Source: Aquimixticola soesokkakensis (GTDB lineage Bacteria; Pseudomonadota; Alphaproteobacteria; Rhodobacterales; Rhodobacteraceae). From it: 64,000 bases of DNA. The notes beneath the pieces were generated by a model, which ran no database searches, had not been told where the DNA came from, and saw only the letters and a list, made by a program, of their open reading frames with translations. Below, one piece after another: positions 7,442-16,446 of the stretch (positions are counted from its first letter, which is position 1; the number at the start of each line of letters is the position of its first letter). Where the stretch lies: NCBI RefSeq assembly GCF_900172375.1, contig NZ_FWFS01000006.1:62001-126000 (forward strand), in the 5' to 3' direction. Made by a program: the position numbers and the translations under genes.

Positions 7442-8278
7442 ATGTTGCCCCCTAAAAACCCCGCTGACTGCGCGCGGCCCGTTGACGCTGTTGCGGATGC
7501 GCAGACCATCGAGCAGGCGGTCACAGATTTCGTTGACAAAACCTTTTCCCTGCGCGGATCGCTTGGCCTTCATCGCCATGCCATCGGCTGGGACTTGCTG
7601 CGCGCTCCGGCAAATGTGGTACTGTCGCCGCTGTTCCTGCTGCAACGCGTGCTCGGCTGGGGCCTGCTCAAGCTGCGCCTGCGCCGCGCCTCCCACTGGC
7701 TTCTTGCGCGCCCGGTCTTGTTGCAAACCGCCCTCAACGCCGAATTGGACCGCCGCCTTGCGCGCGACCTGCTCGAACCGCTGGGCCTCACGCCCGATGC
7801 CAATGCGCTGGAAACCTACGCCGGAACGCGCGCGGCGACCGGAGAATTCACCGTGACGCTCGGGGTAACGGGGGCAGGGGCTGCAGCTTTTCACGCCATC
7901 ACCCCCGGCGTGACCTCGCTGGCACCGGCCGTGGCCGCCGTGATCGCCAATGCGACAGCGATTGCAACCTTTCCGCTGGGCGGCGCGCTTGGCGGTCTGT
8001 GGTACACGTGGTTCCCGCCCAAGCCCGACCTGCAACTCATCCTCACCAGCTTTTTTCTGCTCGCAGCCCTGCTCGCCTTGCTGTCGACCTTCATCGGACT
8101 GCTGACCGATCCGCTCCAGCGCAAATTGGGCTGGCACCAGGCCCGCTTGCGCCGCCTGCTGAACGCACTGGCGCGCGAAAAGGACAAGGGTTTCGCCGCG
8201 CCGGAACTCTTGCTGGCGCGCTCGGGGGATCTGGCCGACATGGGCTTGACCCTCCTGCGCTTCTTGCGCGGCGGATAA
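7442..8278 (+). CDS. Uncharacterised membrane protein, 278 residues
   Basis: I do not firmly recognise this protein; it resembles what I recall as the DUF6635 family. The N-terminal half is amphipathic (VTDFVDKTFSLRGSLGLHRHAIGWDLLRAPANVVLSP in its early part). There is a hydrophobic, Ala/Thr-rich middle at about residues 140-190 (GVTGAGAAAFHAI, then VAAVIANATAIATFPLGGALGG) and a long hydrophobic helix at about 200-222 (LILTSFFLLAALLALLSTFIGLL). The basic C-terminal part (QARLRRLLNALAREKDKGF) is presumably cytoplasmic. An inner-membrane location is likely. It lies between tRNA-Val and two tRNA-Asp genes, apparently as a single-gene unit. The ATG at 7442 has no strong ribosome site but precedes a coding-like sequence. 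Confidence 0.72.
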   Translation: MLPPKNPADCARPVDAVADAQTIEQAVTDFVDKTFSLRGSLGLHRHAIGWDLLRAPANVVLSPLFLLQRVLGWGLLKLRLRRASHWLLARPVLLQTALNAELDRRLARDLLEPLGLTPDANALETYAGTRAATGEFTVTLGVTGAGAAAFHAITPGVTSLAPAVAAVIANATAIATFPLGGALGGLWYTWFPPKPDLQLILTSFFLLAALLALLSTFIGLLTDPLQRKLGWHQARLRRLLNALAREKDKGFAAPELLLARSGDLADMGLTLLRFLRGG

Positions 8279-8432
8279 ATTAATTTTTTCAGAGGTTTGC
8301 GCGATTTTCGCAAGCGGGTGCGAAAAAAATATGACGGGCAATGCGAAAAGCCATTCAGAACCGCTTGACGCCCACGCGCCGAGACCCTAGAACGCCCCAC
8401 ACGATGCGAGGGTGACCTTGCAAAGGTAGCGA

Positions 8433-8509
8433 GCGGTTGTAGCTCAGTTGGTTAGAGTACCGGCCTGTCACGCCGGGGGTCGCGGGTTCGAGCCCCGTCA
8501 ACCGCGCCA
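8433..8509 (+). tRNA. tRNA-Asp (anticodon GUC), copy 1
   Basis: This is a 77-nt cloverleaf with CCA encoded. Acceptor GCGGTTG (8433-8439) pairs with CAACCGC (8499-8505), discriminator G. The anticodon loop CTGTCAC gives GTC. It is identical over its full length to copy 2. Confidence 0.97.
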
Positions 8510-8546
8510 TGCTACCCTTTGTAAAAACGCCCTCGACCGTAAATGC

Positions 8547-8623
8547 GCGGTTGTAGCTCAGTTGGTTAGAGTACCGGCCTGTCACGCCGGGGGTCGCGGG
8601 TTCGAGCCCCGTCAACCGCGCCA
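8547..8623 (+). tRNA. tRNA-Asp (anticodon GUC), copy 2
   Basis: Identical in sequence to the copy at 8433-8509 and separated from it by 37 bases, so the two are probably one transcript. A terminator follows 7 bases after the CCA end. Confidence 0.97.
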
Positions 8624-8630
8624 CTTACGA

Positions 8631-8664
8631 AAAGCGCCCTCCAGTGGAGCGGCGCTTTTTGTTT
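8631..8664 (+). terminator. Rho-independent terminator after tRNA-Asp pair
   Basis: Stem AAAGCGCC (8631-8638) with GGCGCTTT (8651-8658), loop of 12 bases, then a T-rich run TTTTTGTTTG. Confidence 0.82.
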
Positions 8665-8809
8665 GTCTTCTTTCGGATTTAAATACCCTGTCGCAGCCCG
8701 AGCCAACGCAGCCGCCCTTCGGGCAAAGGCGGGGCCGATTGTACAGACCGCCTTCGCCCGCGATAGGGCCCCGCGTCAGGGCCCTGCGATAGGACAGGGT
8801 GCGCCGGGG

Positions 8810-10213
8810 CTACTTGCTCAGGGCATCCAGAATCCGCGCCCAGCTGCGCATGCCTTTGTGAAAGCTCTCGAGGTTGTATTTCTCGTTGGGCGAATGGATG
8901 CGGTCATCGTCATTGGCAAAGCCGATCAACATCGAATCCATGCCCAGAACGCTGGTGAAAAAACCCGCGATGGGAATCGATCCGCCCATGCCCGAAAACA
9001 CCGCTTCACGGTCCCACTCGTCGGTGAGCGCCTTGCGGGCCTGCTCGAATTCGGGGCGGTTGGTGTTCATCACCGCTGCAGGGGAGCCTTCGGGGGTGTT
9101 GTCCCAGACAATTTCAGCGTCCTGCGGGCAGCGTGCCTCGACATGGGCGCGCAGTTTCTTTTGCAGGTCCTGCGGGTCCATATCGCCGACAAGGCGGCAG
9201 GTGATTTTGCAATGCGCCTCGGCGGGGATCACGGTTTTGGACCCCACACCGTTGTAACCGCCCCAAAGCCCGTTGATTTCCAGCGTGGGGCGCGCCCATT
9301 GCTGTTCAAGCGCGCTATAGCCTGCCTCGCCATGGGGCTTGCTCATCCCCGCAAGGCCCAGATATTCGGCCTCGTTGAACCCGCAGCCTTCCCATTGGCG
9401 CTTGATGTCCTCGGGGACCTCATGGACGCCGTCATAAAAGCCCTCAACGGCGACGCGGCCCTGATCATCGTGAAAACTTGCGATGATTTTGGAAATCTCG
9501 CGCAGCGGGTTCAGGGCAGGGCCGCCGTAATGACCCGAATGCAGATCCATCTTGGGCCCCTTCAGGGTGAATTCATCCTTCAGCATCCCGCGCAGCTGGC
9601 TGGCGATCGAGGGGACGCCGGGGGCGACCATCGAGGTGTCACAGATCAATGCGACATCTGCGGTCAGCTCGGCGGCGTTCTCTTTCATGAACGGAATAAG
9701 CGAGGGAGAGCCGCTTTCTTCCTCGCCTTCAAAGAAAAATGTGACGCGGCAGGGCAGGCTGCCATGTTCGGCCACCCAGGCGCGGCAGGCTTCGACAAAG
9801 GTCATCAACTGGCCCTTGTCGTCCGAGGAGCCGCGCCCGCAGATCATTTTCACGCCCGCGCGGGTTTCGACTTTGGGATCGAAGGGATCGCTGCTCCACA
9901 GGTTCAGCGGATCGACGGGCTGGACATCGTAATGGCCGTAAAACAACAGATGCGGCGCGTTCGCGCTGTCGGGCCCTGCGTGCCCCACCACCATCGGATG
10001 CCCCGGGGTGGGACGTTTTTCTGCTGTGACGCCAAGGCTTTGCAGCTCGCTTACCAACCAGTCGGCAGCGCGGTCGCAATCGGATTTATAGGCCGGATCG
10101 GTGGAAATCGACGGAATGCGCAAAAAGCCCATCAGGCGGTCGAGCGTGGCGTCGAGGCCGGCGTCGATGCGGGTCAGAACAGGGGAAAGGCGGTCATTGC
10201 TGGAAGAGGTCAT
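8810..10213 (-). CDS. M20 family metallopeptidase (dipeptidase-like)
   Basis: This 467-residue M20/M28-type zinc peptidase probably hydrolyses dipeptides or small peptide-like amides in the cytoplasm. The metal-binding and catalytic motifs are in order: YGHYDVQP (about residues 92-99), SSDDKGQ with the bridging Asp, EGEEESGS with the catalytic and metal Glu pair, ICDTSM with the next ligand, and HSGHYGG. The dimerisation-domain insert and the C-terminal zinc ligand (RIHSPNE) are present. The family also includes carnosinase-like and succinyl-diaminopimelate enzymes, so substrate is uncertain. It is divergent from hemA across a 260-bp region holding an FNR-type box. Confidence 0.9.
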   Translation of the reverse strand: MTSSSNDRLSPVLTRIDAGLDATLDRLMGFLRIPSISTDPAYKSDCDRAADWLVSELQSLGVTAEKRPTPGHPMVVGHAGPDSANAPHLLFYGHYDVQPVDPLNLWSSDPFDPKVETRAGVKMICGRGSSDDKGQLMTFVEACRAWVAEHGSLPCRVTFFFEGEEESGSPSLIPFMKENAAELTADVALICDTSMVAPGVPSIASQLRGMLKDEFTLKGPKMDLHSGHYGGPALNPLREISKIIASFHDDQGRVAVEGFYDGVHEVPEDIKRQWEGCGFNEAEYLGLAGMSKPHGEAGYSALEQQWARPTLEINGLWGGYNGVGSKTVIPAEAHCKITCRLVGDMDPQDLQKKLRAHVEARCPQDAEIVWDNTPEGSPAAVMNTNRPEFEQARKALTDEWDREAVFSGMGGSIPIAGFFTSVLGMDSMLIGFANDDDRIHSPNEKYNLESFHKGMRSWARILDALSK

Positions 10214-10294
10214 CGCAGAGGTGTACTTTCGTCGGGATGCATTTGAGGTTGTGCAGACCTTATTCCTGAGAGGCGCAGTGTCCAGCGGCGCAGG

Positions 10295-10308
10295 TTGATT
10301 TAGATCAT
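10295..10308. promoter_or_regulatory. FNR/FnrL-type binding site upstream of hemA
   Basis: TTGAT-TTAG-ATCAT matches the FNR consensus TTGAT-N4-ATCAA at nine of ten positions. It lies 166 bases before the hemA start and 82 bases from the divergent peptidase start. In Rhodobacter sphaeroides hemA is known to have an FnrL site upstream, which supports oxygen-responsive control here too. Confidence 0.7.
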
Positions 10309-10473
10309 TATCTTAACCTGAATTTGCGAGATACATTGTGCAGACAAAGGGCCATTCGCCACAGAGGCGGCGTGCTCTGGGTGTGACGAAACGTTGCAAC
10401 CGGCTCAAAAGGGTCGCAATTGCGCACACTCGGCGCTAGATAAGGCCCACGACACGCGCGAAAGGACGAATTG

Positions 10474-11697
10474 GTGGATTATACGGCAAAGCTTGACGCA
10501 GCATTGCAGCGGCTTCACGACGAAGACCGCTACCGGACATTCATCGACATCGAACGCGAACGCGGCAATTTTCCCCATGCGGTCTGGACGCGTCCCGACG
10601 GCGAGAAAACGCCCGTAACTGTTTGGTGTGGAAATGATTATCTTGGCATGGGACAGCACCCCAAGGTGCTTGGCGCCATGCATGAGGCGGTGGACGCGAC
10701 GGGCGCAGGCTCGGGCGGGACGCGCAACATTTCCGGCACCACCGTGTATCACAAGCGCCTCGAAGCGGAGATTGCCGATCTGCACGGCAAGGAGGGCGCA
10801 TTGGTGTTTTCCTCGGCCTATATCGCCAATGACGCGACGCTTTCGACGCTGCCGCAGCTGTTTCCGGGGCTGATCATCTATTCCGACGCGCTCAATCATG
10901 CCTCGATGATCGAAGGGATTCGCCGCAACGGCGGGGCCAAACGTATTTTCCGCCACAACGATCTGGCGCATCTGCGCGAGCTTCTGGCGGCGGATGATCC
11001 TGCCGCGCCCAAATTGATCGCCTTTGAATCGGTCTATTCGATGGATGGCGACTTTGGCCCGATCAAGGAAATCTGCGATCTGGCCGATGAATTCAATGCG
11101 CTGACCTATCTGGACGAAGTTCACGCCGTGGGCATGTATGGCCCGCGCGGTGGCGGTGTCGCCGAACGCGACGGGTTGATGCACCGTATCGACATCATCA
11201 ACGGGACGCTGGGCAAGGCCTTTGGCGTCTTTGGCGGCTATATCGCGGCCAGCGTGAAAATGTGTGACGCGGTGCGCTCCTATGCGCCGGGGTTCATTTT
11301 TACCACCTCGATCCCGCCGGCGGTGGCGGCAGGGGCGGCGGCCTCCATTGCCCATCTGAAAACCGACACCGCGCTGCGCGAGGCGCATCAGACGCAGGCA
11401 AAAATCCTCAAGACGCGCCTGAAAGGCATGGGCCTGCCGATCATCGACCACGGCAGCCATATCGTGCCGTTGATCGTGGGCGACCCCAAACACACCAAAA
11501 TGATGTCCGACATGCTGCTCGAAGCCTATGGCATCTACGTGCAGCCGATCAATTTCCCCACCGTTCCGCGCGGCACAGAGCGCCTGCGCTTTACGCCATC
11601 TCCGGTGCATGGTGCCAAAGAAATGGACGGGTTGATTGCCGCTCTCGACGCGCTCTGGTCCCATTGTGCGCTGAATCGCGCCGAATTGGCGGGCTGA
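10474..11697 (+). CDS. hemA: 5-aminolevulinate synthase
   Basis: This PLP enzyme condenses glycine and succinyl-CoA to 5-aminolevulinate, the first step of heme and other tetrapyrroles by the C4 (Shemin) pathway of alphaproteobacteria. The 407-residue product has the family N-terminus ([16 protein letters not shown]), the glycine-rich [12 protein letters not shown], the PLP aspartate in [11 protein letters not shown] and the Schiff-base lysine in [11 protein letters not shown] at about residue 248. GTG at 10474 is chosen because AAAGGA lies seven bases upstream and it gives the family N-terminus; a TTG at 10471 is less likely. An FNR-type box lies upstream and a terminator follows. Confidence 0.96.
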   Translation: MDYTAKLDAALQRLHDEDRYRTFIDIERERGNFPHAVWTRPDGEKTPVTVWCGNDYLGMGQHPKVLGAMHEAVDATGAGSGGTRNISGTTVYHKRLEAEIADLHGKEGALVFSSAYIANDATLSTLPQLFPGLIIYSDALNHASMIEGIRRNGGAKRIFRHNDLAHLRELLAADDPAAPKLIAFESVYSMDGDFGPIKEICDLADEFNALTYLDEVHAVGMYGPRGGGVAERDGLMHRIDIINGTLGKAFGVFGGYIAASVKMCDAVRSYAPGFIFTTSIPPAVAAGAAASIAHLKTDTALREAHQTQAKILKTRLKGMGLPIIDHGSHIVPLIVGDPKHTKMMSDMLLEAYGIYVQPINFPTVPRGTERLRFTPSPVHGAKEMDGLIAALDALWSHCALNRAELAG

Positions 11698-11747
11698 TCA
11701 CTTTCTGGGGATGCAGCGAAAACGCCTGCGTGGTAATTAGTTTTTAA

Positions 11748-11776
11748 CGCGGCGCGCACGAATCGCCGCGGTTTTT
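11748..11776 (+). terminator. Terminator after hemA
   Basis: Stem CGCGGCG (11748-11754) with CGCCGCG (11764-11770), loop of 9 bases, then GTTTTT. It lies about 50 bases after the hemA stop. Confidence 0.65.
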
Positions 11777-11819
11777 GGTGGCCTGCGACTTAGGGATAGT
11801 CACAGATGGGGCGGTACGC

Positions 11820-13103
11820 ATGATCAAACGGTGGTCAAAACAGGCTCCCGTGGAGCAAGAAGAAGCACGCGGTTTCGACGCATTCGAAATGCGGCTGGGC
11901 GATGCGATGCGCGGGGAACGCGCGACGCTGGGCAAATCCTTGCTCGACATCCAGCGCGAGTTGAAAATCAAAGCAACCTATATTGCCGCGATTGAAAACG
12001 CAGACCCGTCGGTTTTTGAAACCAAAGGCTTCATTGCCGGCTATGTGCGCTCCTATGCGCGCTACCTTAATCTGGATCCCGATTGGGCCTATGCGCGGTT
12101 CTGCGCAGAATCCGGTTTCTCGGTGCAAAGCGGTCTGACTCCGGTCGGGGTGTCTTCGGCAACGCGCAACAAATCCGTGCAAGGCAGCGGGCTTGGCAGT
12201 GGCACCGGTCGCGCCGATCCTTTTGCCGATCCCAATGCTATTTTCGTGCCCCGTGGCCAAAGTGCCTTTTCGCGGGTCGGCCCCGGTGCCCTTGGCTCGA
12301 CGGCGGTGCTGCTCGCTTTGGTGTGCGCCATCGGCTACGGCGGCTGGTCCGTTTTGCAAGAGATCCAGCGGGTGAAATTCGCCCCTGTTGATCAGGCCCC
12401 CGGTGTGGCCTCTGCGGTCGATGATCTGGCGACGGATGAAACGGTTGTGGCCGCCTTGGGCGAAGCCCCCAGCATGACGGCGCCCTCCGCCGAAGCCTTT
12501 GATCGCCTCTATCGCCCGCAGGCCCTCGATGTGCCGGTGCTGGTGCCGCGCGACGGTCCGATTGCAGCACTTGATCCCGCCACCAACGGTGCGCTTGCCG
12601 ATCCGTTCACGGCGACCGCCGCCCTGTCCGATTTGATCGGTCCAAAGATGCCAAACGGCACGGGCGATGCAACGCTTGATGCCCTGGGACAGTCGATGGC
12701 GATGGCGGCTTTGGGGGGCGATGCTGTGCAAGTGACGCAGGGCGATGTGCCGGAACTGGCCATTTTTGCCGTGCGCCCGTCGTGGATTCGCGTGCAGTCG
12801 GCCTCCGGGACGGTGCTGTTTGAAAAGATCCTCGAACCGGGCGAGCGCTACGTGCTGCCCGCCACCGAGGAGCCGCCTGTGCTGCGCTCGGGCAATGCGG
12901 GCTCGGTTTATTTCGCCCTGAACGGCGCCGCCTATGGCCCTGCGGGCGAAGGCCCCTCTGTGGTCAAAAACATCGCGCTGTCAGTCGACAACCTGTCCGA
13001 CAGCTACCAGGTCGCAGATATGAGCGGCGATGCGTTGTTGTCGGAGATGTTTCAGGTCGCGATGGCCACCCAAGCGATCCCCGAAGGCGACACTGCCCCG
13101 TAG
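11820..13103 (+). CDS. RodZ-like helix-turn-helix membrane protein
   Basis: The 427-residue protein has the RodZ layout. A cytoplasmic Cro/CI-type HTH is at about residues 18-85 (GDAMRGERATLGKSLLDIQ, IKATYIAAIENAD), followed by a linker and one transmembrane segment at about 158-176 (STAVLLALVCAIGYGGW). A long periplasmic Ala/Pro-rich region and a C-terminal DUF4115-type beta domain follow (FAVRPSWIRVQSASGTVLF, then YVLPATEEPPVLRSGN). RodZ links MreB filaments to the elongation machinery in rods, though a role in cell shape here is inferred. The ATG at 11820 is preferred over an upstream TTG (11775), which would add 15 unlikely residues. ispG follows after a terminator. Confidence 0.8.
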   Translation: MIKRWSKQAPVEQEEARGFDAFEMRLGDAMRGERATLGKSLLDIQRELKIKATYIAAIENADPSVFETKGFIAGYVRSYARYLNLDPDWAYARFCAESGFSVQSGLTPVGVSSATRNKSVQGSGLGSGTGRADPFADPNAIFVPRGQSAFSRVGPGALGSTAVLLALVCAIGYGGWSVLQEIQRVKFAPVDQAPGVASAVDDLATDETVVAALGEAPSMTAPSAEAFDRLYRPQALDVPVLVPRDGPIAALDPATNGALADPFTATAALSDLIGPKMPNGTGDATLDALGQSMAMAALGGDAVQVTQGDVPELAIFAVRPSWIRVQSASGTVLFEKILEPGERYVLPATEEPPVLRSGNAGSVYFALNGAAYGPAGEGPSVVKNIALSVDNLSDSYQVADMSGDALLSEMFQVAMATQAIPEGDTAP

Positions 13104-13203
13104 GGCGCGCCCCGCAAGCCCGACCCGCGCCGCTTTGCCAAAGGGCGTGACGACTGGGCAGGGCGACAGAGGGGCGGGACGACTGGGCGGGAAGACTGGG
13201 CGC

Positions 13204-13231
13204 ATGATTAAAAGGGCATGATTAAAAGGGC
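13204..13231 (+). repeat. 14-bp tandem duplication
   Basis: ATGATTAAAAGGGC occurs twice, at 13204-13217 and 13218-13231. The second unit supplies the left arm of the terminator at 13224. Just upstream (13150-13200) are further degenerate GACTGGGC-containing repeats. Confidence 0.85.
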
Positions 13232-13251
13232 GGGGGTTTCCTGCCCTTTTT
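13224..13251 (+). terminator. Terminator after rodZ-like gene
   Basis: Stem AAAAGGGC (13224-13231) with GCCCTTTT (13243-13250), loop of 11 bases, ending in a T run. Confidence 0.7.
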
Positions 13252-13378
13252 GCACTTTGGCGGATCACTTTTGGCTCATGCGCCCCGCGCAACGCTCTGG
13301 CGCGATTGCAACCGCGCGGGCGCTCGCCTATCACTGCACCAACCCTGATTGATCTTGGCTGGCCGAGAGGACTTATTC

Positions 13379-14524
13379 ATGTCGCACAACCCGATCCGCC
13401 CGTGGCGCAACATCGACCGTCGTAAAAGTCGCCAGATCATGGTGGGCAATGTCCCCGTTGGCGGCGATGCGCCGATCAGCGTGCAAACGATGACCAACAC
13501 CGACAGCGGCGACGTGAAGGCCACGCTGGATCAGGTGATCCGCGCCGCAGAGGCGGGGGCGGATATTGTGCGCATCTCTGCCCCTGATGTGGCGGCGACC
13601 ACCGCCCTCAAGGAAATCTGTCGCGAAAGCCCTGTGCCCATCGTGGCCGACATCCATTTCCACTACAAACGCGCCATCGAGGCAGCCGAAGCGGGCGCGG
13701 CCTGTCTGCGGATCAATCCGGGCAACATCGGGGACGAGGCCCGCGTCAAAGAGGTGATCAGGGCGGCCAAGGATCACGGCTGTTCCATCCGCATCGGCGT
13801 GAATGCCGGATCGCTGGAACGCCACCTGCTGGAAAAATACGGTGAACCTTGCCCCGATGCGATGGTGGAAAGCGGGCTGGATCACATCAAAATCCTGCAA
13901 GACAACGATTTCCACGAATTCAAGATTTCCGTCAAAGCATCGGATGTGTTTTTGGCCTCTGCGGCCTATCAACAGCTGGCCGAAGCCACCGATGCGCCCA
14001 TCCATCTCGGGATTACCGAGGCGGGCGGGCTGATGAGCGGCACGATCAAATCGGCGATCGGCTTGGGGCAGCTGTTGTGGTTTGGTATTGGCGACACCAT
14101 CCGCGTCAGCCTGTCGGCCGATCCGGTGGAAGAGGTCAAGGTCGGCTACGAGATTCTCAAGGGGCTGGGCCTGCGCCATCGCGGCGTGAATATCATTTCC
14201 TGCCCCTCCTGCGCGCGTCAGGGGTTTGACGTTATCAAAACGGTCGAAGCGCTGGAACAGCGGCTCGAGCATATCAAAACGCCGATGTCCCTCTCGATCA
14301 TCGGCTGTGTGGTCAATGGCCCCGGAGAGGCCCTGATGACAGATGTCGGCTTTACCGGCGGCGGCGCGGGTTCGGGCATGGTGTATCTGGCCGGTAAACA
14401 AAGCCATAAGCTCTCCAACGATCAGATGGTGGATCACATCGTCGCGCAGGTCGAAAAGAAAGCCGCCCAGATCGAGGCACAAGCGCAGCTTGAGGCAGAG
14501 CAGGCCGAAACCGCCGCGCAATAG
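13379..14524 (+). CDS. ispG: 4-hydroxy-3-methylbut-2-enyl diphosphate synthase (flavodoxin type)
   Basis: This [4Fe-4S] enzyme of the MEP isoprenoid pathway converts MEcPP to HMBPP in the cytoplasm. The 381-residue product starts near [19 protein letters not shown] and has the TIM-barrel segments [12 protein letters not shown] and INPGNIG. The iron-sulfur ligands are [10 protein letters not shown] (Cys about 275 and 278) and [10 protein letters not shown] (Cys about 310), followed by a conserved Glu. The ATG at 13379 has GAGAGGA upstream; an in-frame upstream start at 13349 would add ten unconserved residues. The tail after residue 360 is Gln/Glu/Ala-rich. The rodZ-like gene next to ispG is an arrangement I associate with this family. 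Confidence 0.96.
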   Translation: MSHNPIRPWRNIDRRKSRQIMVGNVPVGGDAPISVQTMTNTDSGDVKATLDQVIRAAEAGADIVRISAPDVAATTALKEICRESPVPIVADIHFHYKRAIEAAEAGAACLRINPGNIGDEARVKEVIRAAKDHGCSIRIGVNAGSLERHLLEKYGEPCPDAMVESGLDHIKILQDNDFHEFKISVKASDVFLASAAYQQLAEATDAPIHLGITEAGGLMSGTIKSAIGLGQLLWFGIGDTIRVSLSADPVEEVKVGYEILKGLGLRHRGVNIISCPSCARQGFDVIKTVEALEQRLEHIKTPMSLSIIGCVVNGPGEALMTDVGFTGGGAGSGMVYLAGKQSHKLSNDQMVDHIVAQVEKKAAQIEAQAQLEAEQAETAAQ

Positions 14525-14685
14525 GCCGCTGCGCCGACCCGATGCGCCGATAACAGCTTTTGTTCCAACGCGTTACCCAAAAACTATGTGATCGCCCGTT
14601 TGGGAACGATCCGCGGTGCGCGCGGGTTGTCCATCCAACTGAAACAGATAACGGGGTGGCAAGACTGCCCCGACAGGATGGATAT

Positions 14686-15348
14686 ATGCTTCGCAAGATC
14701 GCTCTTCTCGCCGCTGGTACAGCTCTCGTCGCAGGCCCCGCTTTGGCCCTGACCGCCACCACCTCCGCAGGCACCGATATCTACGCCGCGCCCATGATGG
14801 ACGCTCAAGTGCGCGCCGATGTGCAAGCGGATAGCAACGTCGAGCTTTTGGGCTGCCTTGAGGACGCAACATGGTGCACCGTGGCCCAAAACGGCACGGT
14901 GGGCTGGATGCCGACGGATGATTTGAACGTGATGGTGGAAGATGAGGCCTATGCGCTGGCCGCTGTGCCCTCGACGGTGACCATCAACACCCTGACCTAC
15001 ACCGAAGGCTCCGACCTTGAGCAGGGTCTGGCCGCGGCAGGTGGCATCGCGGCCGGTGCGACCGCCGGTGTTGTCGCGGGTGGTCCTGTGGGCGGTGTCG
15101 TCGGCGGATTTCTCGGGGCGGTGATCGGCGGTGAAGTCGCTGAACCCGAAGAGAAAACCATCACCTACATCAAGGAAAACCCGCTTGATCCCGTTTACCT
15201 GTACGGCTCGCTCGAGACGGGGGTGACCCTGCCCGAAACCGTGACCCTGACGCCGGTTCCCGACACGGAATATTCCTATGTCTATGTGAACGGCGAAGCG
15301 ACGCTGGTGAATACGGCCGACCGTTCGGTGGTCTACATCGCCTCGTAA
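14686..15348 (+). CDS. Exported SH3-domain / DUF1236 protein
   Basis: The 220-residue protein has a clear signal peptide (MLRKIALLAAGTALVAGPALA). A bacterial SH3-like domain follows at about 24-85 (TDIYAAPMMDAQVRADVQ, then WCTVAQNGTVGWMPTDDL). A glycine-rich hydrophobic hairpin resembling a glycine-zipper (AAAGGIAAGATAGVVAGG, about 118-150) comes next, and the C-terminal module YVNGEATLVNTADRSVVYI resembles DUF1236. It probably acts in the periplasm or outer membrane, but the function is unknown. The ATG at 14686 has CAGGATGG upstream; upstream in-frame codons look non-coding. It is convergent with the DsbA-like gene across a strong shared terminator. Confidence 0.83.
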   Translation: MLRKIALLAAGTALVAGPALALTATTSAGTDIYAAPMMDAQVRADVQADSNVELLGCLEDATWCTVAQNGTVGWMPTDDLNVMVEDEAYALAAVPSTVTINTLTYTEGSDLEQGLAAAGGIAAGATAGVVAGGPVGGVVGGFLGAVIGGEVAEPEEKTITYIKENPLDPVYLYGSLETGVTLPETVTLTPVPDTEYSYVYVNGEATLVNTADRSVVYIAS

Positions 15349-15365
15349 GGCGCGATACTGAAACG

Positions 15366-15396
15366 AAAAGGGCCAGCATTTTGCTGGCCCTTTTTA
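15366..15396. terminator. Bidirectional terminator between SH3-protein and dsbA-like genes
   Basis: A perfect 13-bp stem AAAAGGGCCAGCA (15366-15378) with TGCTGGCCCTTTT (15382-15394), loop TTT. It carries A and T runs on the two sides, so it can serve both convergent genes. Confidence 0.92.
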
Positions 15397-15428
15397 CGTG
15401 ACGGTTTGCGGGATGGCAGGGCGGGCGA

Positions 15429-16217
15429 TCAGCCCTCGGCGCGTTCCTGCGCGACAATATCGGCCATCGTGTCAAGAGGCACATAGCCGCGCACGATTTG
15501 CTCGCCCATGATGAAGCCCGGCGTGCCGTTGATCTGCATGCGCTGTGCGAGGGCGGCATTCTCGCTCAGGATGCGGTTCACCTGATCGCTTTCCAGCCCC
15601 GCCTCGATCGCGGCGACATCGAGGTCCAGATCGGTGGCAATGGCCTTCAAACTGGCGGGGGTGACATTGCCGCGCATGGCCATGACCGCATCGTGAAACG
15701 CCTCATAGGGGCCATTGCCCGCGATTTCCTGCAGTGCCAGCGCAAAGCGCGCCGCATAGACGCTTTCGGCCCCGAGCACGGGGAATTCCTTGACGATCAG
15801 GCGCACATTCCCGTCCTGCTCCAGCAGGGCTTTGACCTCGGGAAAGGCCTTGCGGCAATAGCCGCAGCGATAATCCATGAATTCAACAACCGTGACATCG
15901 CCGTCCGGATTGCCGCTTTCAAGGCTCCAGCCATCGTTGAACAGCGCGTCGGCATTGGTGCGCACCAGCGCGGCATCATTGCCAACCTGCGCCTGTTCCT
16001 CGCGGCTTTGCAGGATCGAGACCGCTTCCATGATCACTTCGGGTTCTTCCAGAAGATAGGCGCGCATCTCGTCACGCAGGAGCGCGCGATCCTCGTCGGA
16101 CAGCTCCGACAGGCTGACTTCGGCCTGGGCTTCTTCGGGCAGGGTCGCGACCCCGAAGCCAAAGGCGGAGGCCACAAGGGCAAGGGCGGCGCCGGCGAAG
16201 GCGGATTTCTTGGTCAT
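15429..16217 (-). CDS. DsbA-family periplasmic thiol-disulfide oxidoreductase
   Basis: The 262-residue protein has a signal peptide (ending near residue 31), a Glu-rich helical N-terminal extension (about 33-90), and a DsbA/thioredoxin domain. The active site is CGYC at 118-121, and the cis-proline loop is in INGTPGFIMG. The N-terminal extension and the domain order are those of the Com1/ScsC/BdbD-like group, so it may oxidise or isomerise disulfides in exported proteins. The ATG at 16217 directly precedes the signal peptide. It is divergent from the aminotransferase gene by 229 bp. Confidence 0.88.
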   Translation of the reverse strand: MTKKSAFAGAALALVASAFGFGVATLPEEAQAEVSLSELSDEDRALLRDEMRAYLLEEPEVIMEAVSILQSREEQAQVGNDAALVRTNADALFNDGWSLESGNPDGDVTVVEFMDYRCGYCRKAFPEVKALLEQDGNVRLIVKEFPVLGAESVYAARFALALQEIAGNGPYEAFHDAVMAMRGNVTPASLKAIATDLDLDVAAIEAGLESDQVNRILSENAALAQRMQINGTPGFIMGEQIVRGYVPLDTMADIVAQERAEG

Positions 16218-16446
16218 GCTCTGTCCTCAATATTGCGCGCGCCCTGCGATCCGGGCGTTTTCGCGTTTCCCTACCATAGCCATTTCTGCGCGCCATTCAA
16301 AGCCGCGCATTTGGCTGGTGTGCATTCCGCGCCGGCTCGGGGTGTGATTTTCGGGACAAGCCTTACCGCGCAGACAGGCGATCCCATTGCAGTTTGCCGC
16401 CAAGGGTGGGATCAACACCTGATTGCATCCAGTAAAGGAGAGAGTG

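Noticed and set aside
8355-8792. Open frames on both strands across the two tRNA-Asp genes
   Set aside because: They consist of translated tRNA sequence (hence the repeated peptide) and cannot be proteins alongside perfect tRNA cloverleafs.
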